DNA of 64,000 nucleotides from contig NZ_WXEW01000002.1 of assembly GCF_009901565.1 (NCBI RefSeq), positions 62,001-126,000 of the forward strand, given 5' to 3'. A program made the translations under genes and the position numbers. The stretch comes from Herbidospora solisilvae. Its GTDB lineage: Bacteria; Actinomycetota; Actinomycetes; Streptosporangiales; Streptosporangiaceae. Position 1 is the stretch's first letter; each line of letters starts with the position of its first letter. This document shows positions 37,937-46,185 of this stretch, piece after piece. The notes beneath the pieces were generated by a model. The model searched no databases, was not told the DNA's origin, and saw only the letters and a list, made by a program, of their open reading frames with translations.

Positions 37937-38214
37937 GAAGGTGTGAGACGAGTCTATCGGACCGAGAAGGGTGCCTGGGACGTGAAAGTGCCCCGACCGG
38001 CCCTCTCAGTCGTCATCAAGTCGAGGCCATCTCCCTCCCAAGCTCCGCCCTCCATCCTCTAACTGTGCCCGGCGCCGGGCAGCCAAGAGACAGCGGGAGT
38101 CGCCGACATGAAGACGTCCCCGCCGTCCCACCGCCCGTAAACCGAACCTCAGCACGTGACACCGTCAAGCCCCACGTCGCACCCCGGCCGCCGCGGGCAC
38201 CTGCCTCCGCTCAA

Positions 38215-38793
38215 CTACACGACCTTGGGAACCCCGCCATGTCCACCCTCAAAGCCCGTCTCGTCACCGCTCTCCTCCGCCCCCGCCACGTCGCGAAGGC
38301 CCCCGACCGCCCCTACGTCCCCCACTGGACGCTCGGCGACCTGAGGTGAACGCCCAGGCAAGGCACACGCGCCCACCAGCGGGTCGACCCCCCGCCTCTC
38401 CATCTTCCCGTCCCCCCGCTCCACGGGAAGCCCCTCCCGTGCCCAGTACTCGAACCCCCCAATCATCTCCTTGACCCGGTACCCGAGCCGGGCGAAAGCC
38501 GCCCCGCCCTGCTGAGCCCCGTTGCAACCAGGCCCCCAGCAGTAAACGACGACGACCTGATCGAACGGCAGCGTCGTGGCGGGAATCTCGCTGACGGGGA
38601 TGTGCAGAGCCCCAGGCACATGCCCTTGGTCCCAACTCTCCAGGCTCCGCACGTCCACCACGACAACCCCGGTCACCCCGTGAGCCAGGTCACGGGCCAC
38701 GTCGGCCACGTCGGTCTCGACGGCCAGCCGGGCCGCGAAGTGGGCGAACGCTACGGCGGGGGAGGCGGCTGGGGTACGCAGAATCGCTGACAT
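38215..38793 (-). CDS. rhodanese-domain sulfurtransferase
   Basis: 192 residues from ATG 38793. The rhodanese domain spans about 20-115: VVVVDVRSLESWDQGHVPGALHIPV and the active-site loop VVVYCWGPGCNGAQ, with Cys in YCWGPGCNG as the persulfide carrier. After GLPVERGDG the tail DPLVGACALPG resembles the end of many homologues, and about 45 further residues (38215-38349) look like read-through that is antisense to a plausible small gene at 38239. The stop may have been lost. It diverges from the GlxA-like regulator. Confidence 0.8.
   Translation of the reverse strand: MSAILRTPAASPAVAFAHFAARLAVETDVADVARDLAHGVTGVVVVDVRSLESWDQGHVPGALHIPVSEIPATTLPFDQVVVVYCWGPGCNGAQQGGAAFARLGYRVKEMIGGFEYWAREGLPVERGDGKMERRGVDPLVGACALPGRSPQVAERPVGDVGAVGGLRDVAGAEESGDETGFEGGHGGVPKVV
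38239..38349 (+). CDS. candidate 36-residue basic protein, antisense to the rhodanese tail
   Basis: ATG 38239 to TGA 38349 encodes a short Arg/Pro-rich peptide (LKARLVTALLRPRHVAKAP, then VPHWTLGDLR). Nearly every codon ends in C or G, and GGGAA lies 9 nt upstream. It is entirely opposite the doubtful C-terminal extension of the rhodanese, so at most one of the two is real. Confidence 0.35.
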   Translation: MSTLKARLVTALLRPRHVAKAPDRPYVPHWTLGDLR

Positions 38794-38853
38794 GCCGCAA
38801 AGCCTGCCCCACCCACCCCACACCGCAGCAGTGGCGGAAACGCCCCCTTCCGC

Positions 38854-38859
38854 TAATAT
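38854..38859 (+). promoter_or_regulatory. -10 element TAATAT for a leaderless transcript
   Basis: TAATAT lies 6 nt before ATG 38866, an AT-rich island in GC-rich sequence and the best -10 match in the window; no Shine-Dalgarno follows. Confidence 0.6.
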
Positions 38860-38865
38860 CCCGCC

Positions 38866-40029
38866 ATGCCCCATCGTGTCGCCGTCCTCGCCTTCGACGG
38901 CATGGCCCCCTTCGAACTGGGCTGCGTCGTCGAGATCTTCAGCGTCGCCCGCCCCGACGGCGTCGAGTGGTACGACCTCACCGTCTGTGCCGAGACGGCA
39001 GGCCCGCTGAACGTGGTCGGCGGCTTCACGATCACGCCCTCCCACGGCCTCGACGCCTTCGGCCAGGCGGACACCGTCGTCATCCCGGGGGTCCGCGACG
39101 TCCGCCACGACGTCTCCCCGGCGCTCGTCGAGGCCGTCCGCTCCGCCCATCGTGCGGGGGCCAGGGTGGTCTCGATCTGCTCGGGCGCGTTCGTGCTGGC
39201 CGCCGCGGGGCTGCTCGACGGGCGCGCGGCGACCACCCATTGGCGGTACGCCCCCCTGCTCACGTCCCGCTTCCCCGCCGTGACCGTCACCCCCGACGTG
39301 CTCTACGTCGACCACGGGGACGTGCTCACCAGCGCGGGCAGCGCGGCGGGGCTCGATCTGCTGCTGCACGTGGTCAGGACCGACCACGGTCCCACGGTCG
39401 CCAACGCCGTGGCCCGGCGACTGGTCATCGCGCCGCACCGGGAGGGCGGGCAGGCGCAGTTCATCGAGACGCCGGTCACCCCGACCGAGGAGGACGCGGT
39501 CGGCCGGGCCATGGAATGGGCCCTGACCAGGCTGTCGGGGCCGATATCCGTGCGGGAGATGGCGCGGCAGGCGGCCATGTCGGAACGGTCGTTCCTGCGC
39601 CACTTCGCCCGTAAGTCGGGCACCAGCCCGCTCAGGTGGGTCATCGCCCAGCGGGTGGCCGCCAGCCTGCCGCTCCTGGAGGGCACCACGACGCCGGTCG
39701 AGGAGATCGCGGCCGCCTGCGGCTTCGACAGCCCGGTCACCTTCCGGCACCACTTCACCCGCGCCATGAAGACCTCGCCCTCGGGGTACAGGAGGGCGTT
39801 CCATCTCACGTCATCGGGCCTACCTGCGGGAATCCGGGGCAGGGGCGGTACACATGAAGAGAATTCTGCAGGTGTTCGTGACCCGCTGGTTGTCGAAGAC
39901 CCCGCTGGGCATCGCCGTTCTGGGGGTCGGCTGGTTCCTCGGCCGGCGTCGCCGCAAGGCGCGGGAGGCCGAGGAGAGCGCCCGGGTCAGACCGGGCCGG
40001 CGGCGACAGCCTCAGCGGGCGAGTCGTAG
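38866..40029 (+). CDS. GlxA-family AraC-type transcriptional regulator (copy 1)
   Basis: 387 residues. DJ-1/PfpI-like N-terminal domain about 1-180 (VAVLAFDGMAPFELG, SICSGAFVLAAAGLLDGRAATTHW) and AraC helix-turn-helix about 215-310 (MARQAAMSERSFLRHFARKSGTSP, IAAACGFDSPVTFRHHF). The family usually ends about residue 315-320; here the frame reads on for about 70 residues through the small gene at 39854. That tail is probably an accident of stop-codon poverty at high GC or a lost stop. A paralogue sits at 46140, facing it across the stressosome operon. Confidence 0.82.
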   Translation: MPHRVAVLAFDGMAPFELGCVVEIFSVARPDGVEWYDLTVCAETAGPLNVVGGFTITPSHGLDAFGQADTVVIPGVRDVRHDVSPALVEAVRSAHRAGARVVSICSGAFVLAAAGLLDGRAATTHWRYAPLLTSRFPAVTVTPDVLYVDHGDVLTSAGSAAGLDLLLHVVRTDHGPTVANAVARRLVIAPHREGGQAQFIETPVTPTEEDAVGRAMEWALTRLSGPISVREMARQAAMSERSFLRHFARKSGTSPLRWVIAQRVAASLPLLEGTTTPVEEIAAACGFDSPVTFRHHFTRAMKTSPSGYRRAFHLTSSGLPAGIRGRGGTHEENSAGVRDPLVVEDPAGHRRSGGRLVPRPASPQGAGGRGERPGQTGPAATASAGES

Positions 40030-40033
40030 ATAG
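39854..40033 (+). CDS. DUF6203-like small membrane protein
   Basis: 59 residues from ATG 39854: MKRILQVFVTRWLSKTPLG, then a hydrophobic segment AVLGVGWFLG followed by RRRRKAREAEE, the pattern of small actinobacterial DUF6203 proteins (single TM with a basic cytoplasmic tail). It overlaps the C-terminal extension of the GlxA-like regulator in another frame and its last 47 bp overlap the convergent STAS gene. Function unknown. Confidence 0.6.
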   Translation: MKRILQVFVTRWLSKTPLGIAVLGVGWFLGRRRRKAREAEESARVRPGRRRQPQRASRR

Positions 40034-40331
40034 GGATGTGGTCGGCCAGGCCGACCAGTTCCATCACCTTCCGGGGTGAGGGCCGGGGGCCGGTCAGCGC
40101 GAGGCTGCCGCCCTGGGTCTGGGTGTGGTGGAAGGCGTCGAGGAGCACGCGGATGCCGGCGCTGTCCATGAAGGTCATCTCGGCCAGGTCGAGCACCAGG
40201 TGGGCCGAGATCTCCCGGGCCCGCGTGACGGCCTCGTGCAGTTGTCCTGTGGTGGTGGCGTCGACGTCCCCGGCCACGGTGATCACGGCGTAGGCCCCCG
40301 ACGGAGCCACGTGAACCCGGAGGTTGTCCAT
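39987..40331 (-). CDS. STAS-domain anti-sigma factor antagonist (RsbV/SpoIIAA type)
   Basis: 114 residues forming a single STAS domain: AVITVAGDVDATTTGQL, HLVLDLAEMTFMDSAGIRVLL with the phosphorylatable Ser in MDSAG, and a final helix near VMELVGLADHIPIYDS. It would bind a serine-kinase anti-sigma factor when dephosphorylated by a SpoIIE phosphatase such as those at 16640, 42052 or 44644. It diverges from the stressosome operon with a 133-bp intergenic region, so it may be co-regulated. No anti-sigma or sigma factor gene is in the window. Confidence 0.88.
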   Translation of the reverse strand: MDNLRVHVAPSGAYAVITVAGDVDATTTGQLHEAVTRAREISAHLVLDLAEMTFMDSAGIRVLLDAFHHTQTQGGSLALTGPRPSPRKVMELVGLADHIPIYDSPAEAVAAGPV

Positions 40332-40464
40332 GATCTCCCTCTGTTCGTAACCGCATAAGACCTACCACAGGGAGGCCTCTATTCAGAAACATGTCGCAGT
40401 ACCGGCGACTTCTCTAGGGTGGGGGTCGCGAATAATGCGAATCCGGTACGACTTGGAGGGGCAC

Positions 40465-41304
40465 ATGACCTCGGAACCCTTCGGTGACCTCATCGACAGG
40501 TGCCGGGCGGCGGAGGACGATCTCGTCCGCCGCTGGCGGGCCGACGTGGCGGCGTCGTTGCGCGGACGGATCTCGGAGCTGGAGCTCGACAAGGAGTTGC
40601 GGGAGCTCCTCGACGCCGTGTTGTCGGCGGTGGCCACGGCCGACGGGGCCGACACCCGCTCCGCCGCCTACGGCGAGGTCCGGGCGCTCCTTGTCGACCT
40701 GTCCCGGGCGCGGGCCCTGCAGGGGTTCAGCCCGCGTGAGACGGCGATCAGCGTGTTCGCGCTCAAGAGGGCGGTGCGTGAGTCGGTCGAGGTGGGACCG
40801 GAGTTCACGGCCTTCTCCGACGTGATCGACGAGCTGGGGTTGTTCACCTTCGAGAGCTACGCGAAGACCCGCGAGGAGGTGATCGCCAACCAGGCCGAGC
40901 AGCTGCTCGAACTGGCCACCCCGGTGGTCAAGCTCTGGCACGGCGTCGTCGCGCTGCCGCTGGTCGGCACCCTCGACTCGGCGCGGGCCCAGGTCGTGAT
41001 GGAGAAGCTGCTGCAGACGCTGGTCGACACCGGCAGCGAGTACGCGATCATCGACATCACCGGCGTCCCGGCGGTCGACACGCAGGTCGCGCAGCACCTG
41101 CTGAAGACGATCGTGGCGGCCCGCCTGATGGGCGCCGAGTGCATCATCTCCGGCATCCGCCCGCAGATCGCGCAGACGATCGTGGCGCTCGGCATCGAGT
41201 TCGGCGACATCGCCACCAAGGCCACCCTGGCCGACGCGCTGCTGCTGGCGCTGGGCCGCATCGGGGTCGACGTCACCGCCGAGATGTCCAAGCGCGGCCT
41301 GTGA
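40465..41304 (+). CDS. rsbR: RsbR-like stressosome sensor/scaffold
   Basis: 279 residues from ATG 40465, chosen because TTGGAGGGG precedes it; an ATG 30 nt upstream lacks a ribosome site. N-terminal helical RsbR sensor domain about 1-140 (non-heme-globin-like) and C-terminal STAS domain about 155-275 with the conserved Thr positions T206 (AVDTQVA) and T238 (IRPQIAQTIV) that RsbT phosphorylates in this family. Forms the stressosome core with RsbS. Its stop overlaps the rsbS start (TGATG). Confidence 0.88.
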   Translation: MTSEPFGDLIDRCRAAEDDLVRRWRADVAASLRGRISELELDKELRELLDAVLSAVATADGADTRSAAYGEVRALLVDLSRARALQGFSPRETAISVFALKRAVRESVEVGPEFTAFSDVIDELGLFTFESYAKTREEVIANQAEQLLELATPVVKLWHGVVALPLVGTLDSARAQVVMEKLLQTLVDTGSEYAIIDITGVPAVDTQVAQHLLKTIVAARLMGAECIISGIRPQIAQTIVALGIEFGDIATKATLADALLLALGRIGVDVTAEMSKRGL

Positions 41305-41669
41305 TGGAGCGCCTCCCGATCCTGAAGATCGGCCAGATGCTGCTGGTCTCCATCCAGGTCGACCTGCGTGACGACATGGTCGTCGCGCTCCAGGAGGACC
41401 TGGCCGAACGGATCGTCGAGACCGGGGCGCGCGGCGTGGTGATCGACATCACCGCCCTCGACATCGTCGACTCCTTCACCGGCCGCATGCTGGCCACGAT
41501 CGCGGCCCTGTCGCGGGTGCTCGACGCCGAGACGGTCGTCGTGGGCATGCGCCCGGCGGTGGCGATCACGCTGGTGGAGCTGGGGCTCTCCCTCGACGGG
41601 ATCAAGACCGCGCTCGACGTGGAGCGTGGCATCCGGCTGCTGAGCCCGGCCGGTGGCGCGGCGAGATGA
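41304..41669 (+). CDS. rsbS: RsbS-like stressosome STAS protein
   Basis: 121 residues, single STAS domain: LPILKIGQMLLVSIQVDLRDD at the N-terminus and VVIDITALDIVDSFTGRML with the phospho-acceptor Ser57, then VVVGMRPAVAITLVELG. Together with RsbR it holds the kinase RsbT inactive until phosphorylated under stress. It overlaps rsbT by ATGA. Length and motif order are normal for the family. Confidence 0.9.
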   Translation: MERLPILKIGQMLLVSIQVDLRDDMVVALQEDLAERIVETGARGVVIDITALDIVDSFTGRMLATIAALSRVLDAETVVVGMRPAVAITLVELGLSLDGIKTALDVERGIRLLSPAGGAAR

Positions 41670-42064
41670 CCGCCCAGGAACTTCCCATCTCCGGCGACGC
41701 CGACGTCGTCCGGGTCCGTCAGGCGGTGAGGGCGGCGGCCGTCGAGGCCAAGTTGTCGCTCGTCGACCAGACCAAGCTCGTGACGGCGGCCAGCGAGCTG
41801 GCCCGTAACACCCTCACCTACGGCGGGGGTGGCGGCGCGGTGGTCGAACAGGTGACCAAGGGGCTGCGCAAGGGCGTGAAGGCCGTGTTCCACGACAAGG
41901 GCCCCGGGATCGCCGACGTCGCGCAGGCGCTGACCGACGGCTTCACCAGCGGTTCGGGCATGGGGCTCGGGCTCGGCGGGGCGCGCCGGCTCGTCGACGA
42001 GTTCGCCATCGAGACGGCGCCTGGTGACGGGACCACCGTGACGGTGGTCAAGTGGGCCCGCTGA
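41666..42064 (+). CDS. rsbT: RsbT-like serine/threonine kinase
   Basis: 132 residues, GHKL ATPase: N-box SELARNTL (E44, N48), G1 box HDKGPGIAD, and G2 box GSGMGLGLGGARRLVDEF. It phosphorylates RsbR and RsbS, is released, and then activates a partner, classically an RsbU-type phosphatase; the SpoIIE protein at 44644 at the end of this operon is the obvious candidate. Coupled to rsbS by a 4-nt overlap. Confidence 0.9.
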   Translation: MTAQELPISGDADVVRVRQAVRAAAVEAKLSLVDQTKLVTAASELARNTLTYGGGGGAVVEQVTKGLRKGVKAVFHDKGPGIADVAQALTDGFTSGSGMGLGLGGARRLVDEFAIETAPGDGTTVTVVKWAR

Positions 42065-43014
42065 CCGACGTGTGGATCGACGTCACGGAGGAGAGCGCGG
42101 TCGGCGCGGTCCGCCGCGCGGCCGTCGACCGGGCGGCCGCGGCGGGGCTGCCGGAGCAGAGGGTCGCCGAGGTCGCGATCGTGGCGGCCGAGCTGGCCGC
42201 CAACGTGCACCGGCACGCGGGCAGCGGGACCATCCTGGTCCGCCGGGGCGCCGGACACGTCGAGATCGTGGCCGTCGACAGCGGGCCCGGGTTCGAAGCG
42301 CCGCCGGTCGAGGGTCTGTCGAGCCGGGGCGGGCTGGGCATCGGCCTGGGGGCCATCAGGCGCCTGTCCGACTGGTCCGACGTCTACTCGCGGCCGGGAT
42401 CCGGCACCGTCTTCGCCGTCAGGATCGGGGAGGCCGGCCCGCTCGACGTCGCGGGTCTGACCCGGCCGATGCCGGGCGAGACGACGGGCGGCGACGCCTA
42501 CTCCTGGCGCACCGACGACGAGACGGTCACCCTCCTGGTCTGCGACGGGCTCGGGCACGGGCCGCTGGCCGCCTCCGCGGCGGGCGCGGCGGTCCGGGCC
42601 TTCGAGGACGCCCCCGCCGGGCCGCCCGCTCAGCTCGTGAAGCACGTCCACGGTGAGATCTCCCACACCCGGGGCGTGGCCGTGGCCGTCGCCCAGGCGC
42701 GGGGCGGCACGCTCACCTTCGCCGGGCTGGGGAACATCGCGGCGACGCTCGTCCACCAGGGCGAGCACCGCGGGCTGATCTCCCTGCCGGGCATCGCCGG
42801 GCACCGCGCGGCGGCCATCAGGCAGTACGACTACCCCCTTTCTCCCGGGGCACTGATCGTCATGCACACCGACGGGCTGCGGCAGCGCTGGTCCTTCGGC
42901 GACTATCCGGGCCTGGTCACCCGCCGGCCCCTGGTGATCGCCGGCACCCTCCTGCGCGACCTCGGGGTCCGCCGCGACGACGCCGGTGTGCTGGTCGCCA
43001 GGATGCCGTCATGA
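42052..43014 (+). CDS. HATPase_c-PP2C fusion (RsbT/RsbW-like kinase plus RsbX-like phosphatase)
   Basis: 320 residues from GTG 42052, overlapping rsbT; a GTG at 42070 just after the rsbT stop is an alternative. N-terminal GHKL domain about 5-130 with canonical N-box AELAANVHRHAGS and a GGLGIGLGAIRRLSDW lid. C-terminal PP2C/SpoIIE-type phosphatase about 140-320 with DAYSW, LLVCDGLGHGPLA and the terminal RRDDAGVLVARM metal site. RsbX resets the stressosome by dephosphorylating RsbR/RsbS; here it appears fused to a kinase-like ATPase. The fusion also occurs in other actinobacterial and proteobacterial stressosome operons. Confidence 0.82.
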   Translation: MGPLTDVWIDVTEESAVGAVRRAAVDRAAAAGLPEQRVAEVAIVAAELAANVHRHAGSGTILVRRGAGHVEIVAVDSGPGFEAPPVEGLSSRGGLGIGLGAIRRLSDWSDVYSRPGSGTVFAVRIGEAGPLDVAGLTRPMPGETTGGDAYSWRTDDETVTLLVCDGLGHGPLAASAAGAAVRAFEDAPAGPPAQLVKHVHGEISHTRGVAVAVAQARGGTLTFAGLGNIAATLVHQGEHRGLISLPGIAGHRAAAIRQYDYPLSPGALIVMHTDGLRQRWSFGDYPGLVTRRPLVIAGTLLRDLGVRRDDAGVLVARMPS

Positions 43015-44651
43015 CATCCGGCGAGCTGTTGTCGATCGAGGTCAGAGGCGAGGGCGACGTGTTCACACTGCGGCAGCGCGCCCGCGTGGTGGCCGACGCG
43101 GCCGGGCTCGACCAGCAGGACCAGGTGCGCCTGGCCACCGCGCTGAGCGAGGTCGGCCGCGAGGTGCTCAGCCAGGCCGGGGGCGCGAGAATCGCCTTCT
43201 CCATCGACGGTCCGCTGCGGGTCCGGGTGCGTGGCTACGGCCCGATCAGCCCGTCGGCCCCCGGCTTCGCGGCGGCGTCCCGGTTGGTCGACGAAGTCTC
43301 GCGCGAGGGGGAGGACGTCATCCTGAGCAAGGGGTTGCCCCGCGTCCGCTACACCGGCGAATGGCTGCACGACCTGCGCGCCCGGCTGGCCGGGCTGGCC
43401 AAGACGAGTCCGCTCGACGAACTGCGCGCCCAGAACCAGGACCTGATGGCCGCGCTGGAGGACGTCCAGTCGCAGCGCGACGAGCTGGAGGAGACCAACC
43501 GGGGCGTGATGGCCCTCTACACCCAGCTGTCGGAGGAGCTCGAACGCACCAACCAGGGTGTGGTGGCCCTCTACGCCGAGCTGGAGGACAAGTCGGCCCG
43601 GTTGCGTGAGGCCAACGAGGCCAAGACCCGCTTCCTGGCCAACGTCAGCCACGAGCTGCGCGCCCCGGCCAGCTCCATCCTGGGCCTGGCCCGCATGCTG
43701 CTCGAACTCGGCGAACCCCTCGACGACGAGAAGCGCCGCCAGGCCGAGCTGATCCGCGAGTCGGGCCGTGACCTGCTCAACCTCGTCAACGAGCTGCTCG
43801 ACCTGGCCAAGGCCGAGTCGGGCCGCCTTGAACCCGAGGTGGTCGACGTGTCGCTGCGCGGCCTGCTGCGCCGCCTCGCCGAGACGCTGCGGCCGATGGC
43901 GCGCGAAGGGGTCACGCTGGTCGTCGACGACCCCGACGGCGTGGAGATCCTGCAGACCGACGAGCTGATGCTCACTCACGTGCTGCGCAACCTGCTCACC
44001 AACGGCCTGAAGTTCACCGAGCGCGGCGAGGTCAGGGTCGGCGCCCATGCCGACGGCGACCACGTGCTGCTGCGGGTCTCCGACACCGGGATCGGCATCC
44101 CCGGCGAGGAGATCGAGCGCGTCTTCGAGGAGTTCCACCAGGTCAGAGGCGCCATCCAGGCCTCGGTGACGGGCACCGGCCTCGGCCTGCCCTACGCCCG
44201 GAGCCTGGTCGCCATCCTCGGGGGCGAGATGTCGGTCCGCAGCGTGGTGGGCGAGGGCACGGTCTTCGAGGTACGCCTCCCGCGCCTCGACCGCATCCGG
44301 CTGGGCCGGGTGGTCGTCGCCGACGACGACGCCGCCTTCCGCACCATGCTGCGCGGCCTCCTCCACGGGGTCGCCGAGGAGATCGAGGACGCCGCCGACG
44401 GCTACGCCACCCTGGCGGCCGTCCGGCGGGCCCGTCCCGACCTGCTCCTGCTCGACCTGCGCATGCCCGGCCTGACCGGCGAGGAGGTCATCGGGGAGCT
44501 GCGCGCCGACCCGGCGCTGGCCGCCACCCCCGTCATCGTGGTCACCTCGGCCGACACGGCCGGGATCGACGGCGTGGCCCTGGACAAGTCCCGCCTGACC
44601 CGGGGGGAGTTGCTCCGGGCGGTCGGCGAGATCGGAAGACGCGATGCCTGA
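43011..44651 (+). CDS. hybrid histidine kinase with degenerate RsbT-like N-terminus and receiver
   Basis: 546 residues. Residues 1-110 follow the RsbT fold (DVFTLRQRARVVADAAGLDQQDQVRLATALSEVGREVL), but the N-box Asn is Glu, so ATP binding there is doubtful. A coiled coil about 135-205 carries two near-repeats, TNRGVMALYTQL and TNQGVVALYAEL. Then HisKA with His214 (FLANVSHELRAP), HATPase_c about 320-420 (NLLTNGLKFTERG, DTGIGIPGEEIERVFEEFHQ, GTGLGLPYARSL), and a C-terminal receiver about 430-540 (VVVADDDAAFR, LLLLDLRMPG). No TM segment: cytosolic, suitable as a stressosome client. Overlaps both neighbours. Confidence 0.85.
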   Translation: MTSGELLSIEVRGEGDVFTLRQRARVVADAAGLDQQDQVRLATALSEVGREVLSQAGGARIAFSIDGPLRVRVRGYGPISPSAPGFAAASRLVDEVSREGEDVILSKGLPRVRYTGEWLHDLRARLAGLAKTSPLDELRAQNQDLMAALEDVQSQRDELEETNRGVMALYTQLSEELERTNQGVVALYAELEDKSARLREANEAKTRFLANVSHELRAPASSILGLARMLLELGEPLDDEKRRQAELIRESGRDLLNLVNELLDLAKAESGRLEPEVVDVSLRGLLRRLAETLRPMAREGVTLVVDDPDGVEILQTDELMLTHVLRNLLTNGLKFTERGEVRVGAHADGDHVLLRVSDTGIGIPGEEIERVFEEFHQVRGAIQASVTGTGLGLPYARSLVAILGGEMSVRSVVGEGTVFEVRLPRLDRIRLGRVVVADDDAAFRTMLRGLLHGVAEEIEDAADGYATLAAVRRARPDLLLLDLRMPGLTGEEVIGELRADPALAATPVIVVTSADTAGIDGVALDKSRLTRGELLRAVGEIGRRDA

Positions 44652-46185
44652 ACGAATCCTCGTGGTCGACGACATCAGCGCCAACCGCTACGTCATCGCG
44701 ACCTGGCTCCAGCACTCGGGATACGCGGTCGTCGAGGCCTCCTCCGGCGGCGAGGCGCTCCGGCTCGTCAAGGAGTCGCTGCCCGACCTGGTGCTGCTCG
44801 ACGTCCGCATGCCTGACATGTCGGGGTTCGAGGTGTGTGAGCGGATCAAGGCCGATCCGTACAGCGCGGCCGTGCCGGTGATCCACCTGACCGCCTCGGC
44901 GGTCGGGGTCACCGACCGGACCCAGGGCCTGGCGCGCGGCGCCGACGCCTATCTCGTCGAACCGGTCGAACCGGAGGTGCTGCTGGCGACGGTCAACGCC
45001 ACCCTCCGGTACGCCCGCGCCCGCCGCCAGGCCGAACGCCTGGCCGGGCGGCTCGCCGGGCTCTCCGACGCCACCCTGGCCATCAACATGGCCGGCACCC
45101 TCGACGACCTGCTCCGCGCGGCGGCCGACGGCGCGTCCCGGATGTTCGGCGGGCCCGCGACCGTGTTCGCGCCGACCGAGGAGGGGAGCCGTTACGTCAC
45201 CTGCGACCACGACGGGATGGTCGCGGGCGATTCCCCGCTGCTCGACCCCGGCGGGGTGCCGCGCGGCCCGACGATGCGCACCACCCCCGGGTCCGACTGG
45301 GCCGGGGTGCTGGCGCCGTCGGTCGCGGCGGAGGAGGTCAAGGTCGCGCTGGCCCGGGTGCAGGGCCGGCCGCCGGTCGGGGTGCTGGTGGAGGCGGCGC
45401 TCGCCTTCGGCGACGACGACGCCCACGTGCTCAGCCAGCTCTCGATGGGGGTGGCGCTGGCGGTGGAGGCGCTGCGGCTGATCGACGAGGAGCGGCGCAT
45501 CGCGCTCACCCTGCAGCGGGCCCTGCTGCCCCGGTCGCTGCCCGAGGTCGAGGGGGTCGAGCTGGCCGCCCGCTACGTCCCGGCGAGCGCGAAGGCCGAG
45601 ATCGGCGGCGACTTCTACGAGGTCATCGAGATCGGCGGCAAGCTCATGGTCGCGATCGGCGACGTGATGGGGCACTCGCTGCACGCCGCGACCGTGATGG
45701 CCGAGATCCGGCACGCCGTGCGCGCCTACGCCAGTGAGGGCCACCCGCTCGACGAGATCCTGCGGCAGGTCAACCTGCTGATGCTCCGGTTCCTGCCGCG
45801 TGAGCTGGCCACGGTGGCGCTGCTGCTGCTCACCCCGTCGACCGGCGAGATCGTGATGTGCAACGCGGGGCACCTGCCGCCGCTGCTGGTCTCAGACCGG
45901 CGTGCCGACTATCTGAGCATGCCGGGACCGCTGCTCGGCGCCCGGCTGCACCGGCCCGGCGAGGCGCGGTTCACGCTCGAACCGGGCCAGGCGCTGGTGC
46001 TGGTCACCGACGGGCTGGTGGAGCGCCGCGACCTGACCCTCCAAGACGGCATGGCCCGGCTCCAGGAGTTGTCGGGCACCGTCGAAGACGACCTGGAGGC
46101 CTACTGCGACCGGGTGATCGACGCGATGATGCGCCCCGATCACGAAGACGACGTCGCGCTGGTGGTGCTGCGCAGGGCGGCCTGA
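44644..46185 (+). CDS. response regulator-SpoIIE phosphatase (RsbU-like output)
   Basis: 513 residues. Receiver about 1-122 with phospho-acceptor Asp in LVLLDVRMPDMSGFEV; a GAF-like segment about 140-285; SpoIIE/PP2C domain about 300-513 with LQRALLPRSLPEVEGVELAARYVPA, EIGGDFYEV, AIGDVMGHSLHAA and the final HEDDVALVVL. It is the likely output of the preceding hybrid kinase, dephosphorylating a STAS antagonist, perhaps that at 39987, to free a sigma factor. The last 46 bp overlap the convergent GlxA-like gene. It completes a fully overlapping six-gene operon. Confidence 0.87.
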   Translation: MPERILVVDDISANRYVIATWLQHSGYAVVEASSGGEALRLVKESLPDLVLLDVRMPDMSGFEVCERIKADPYSAAVPVIHLTASAVGVTDRTQGLARGADAYLVEPVEPEVLLATVNATLRYARARRQAERLAGRLAGLSDATLAINMAGTLDDLLRAAADGASRMFGGPATVFAPTEEGSRYVTCDHDGMVAGDSPLLDPGGVPRGPTMRTTPGSDWAGVLAPSVAAEEVKVALARVQGRPPVGVLVEAALAFGDDDAHVLSQLSMGVALAVEALRLIDEERRIALTLQRALLPRSLPEVEGVELAARYVPASAKAEIGGDFYEVIEIGGKLMVAIGDVMGHSLHAATVMAEIRHAVRAYASEGHPLDEILRQVNLLMLRFLPRELATVALLLLTPSTGEIVMCNAGHLPPLLVSDRRADYLSMPGPLLGARLHRPGEARFTLEPGQALVLVTDGLVERRDLTLQDGMARLQELSGTVEDDLEAYCDRVIDAMMRPDHEDDVALVVLRRAA

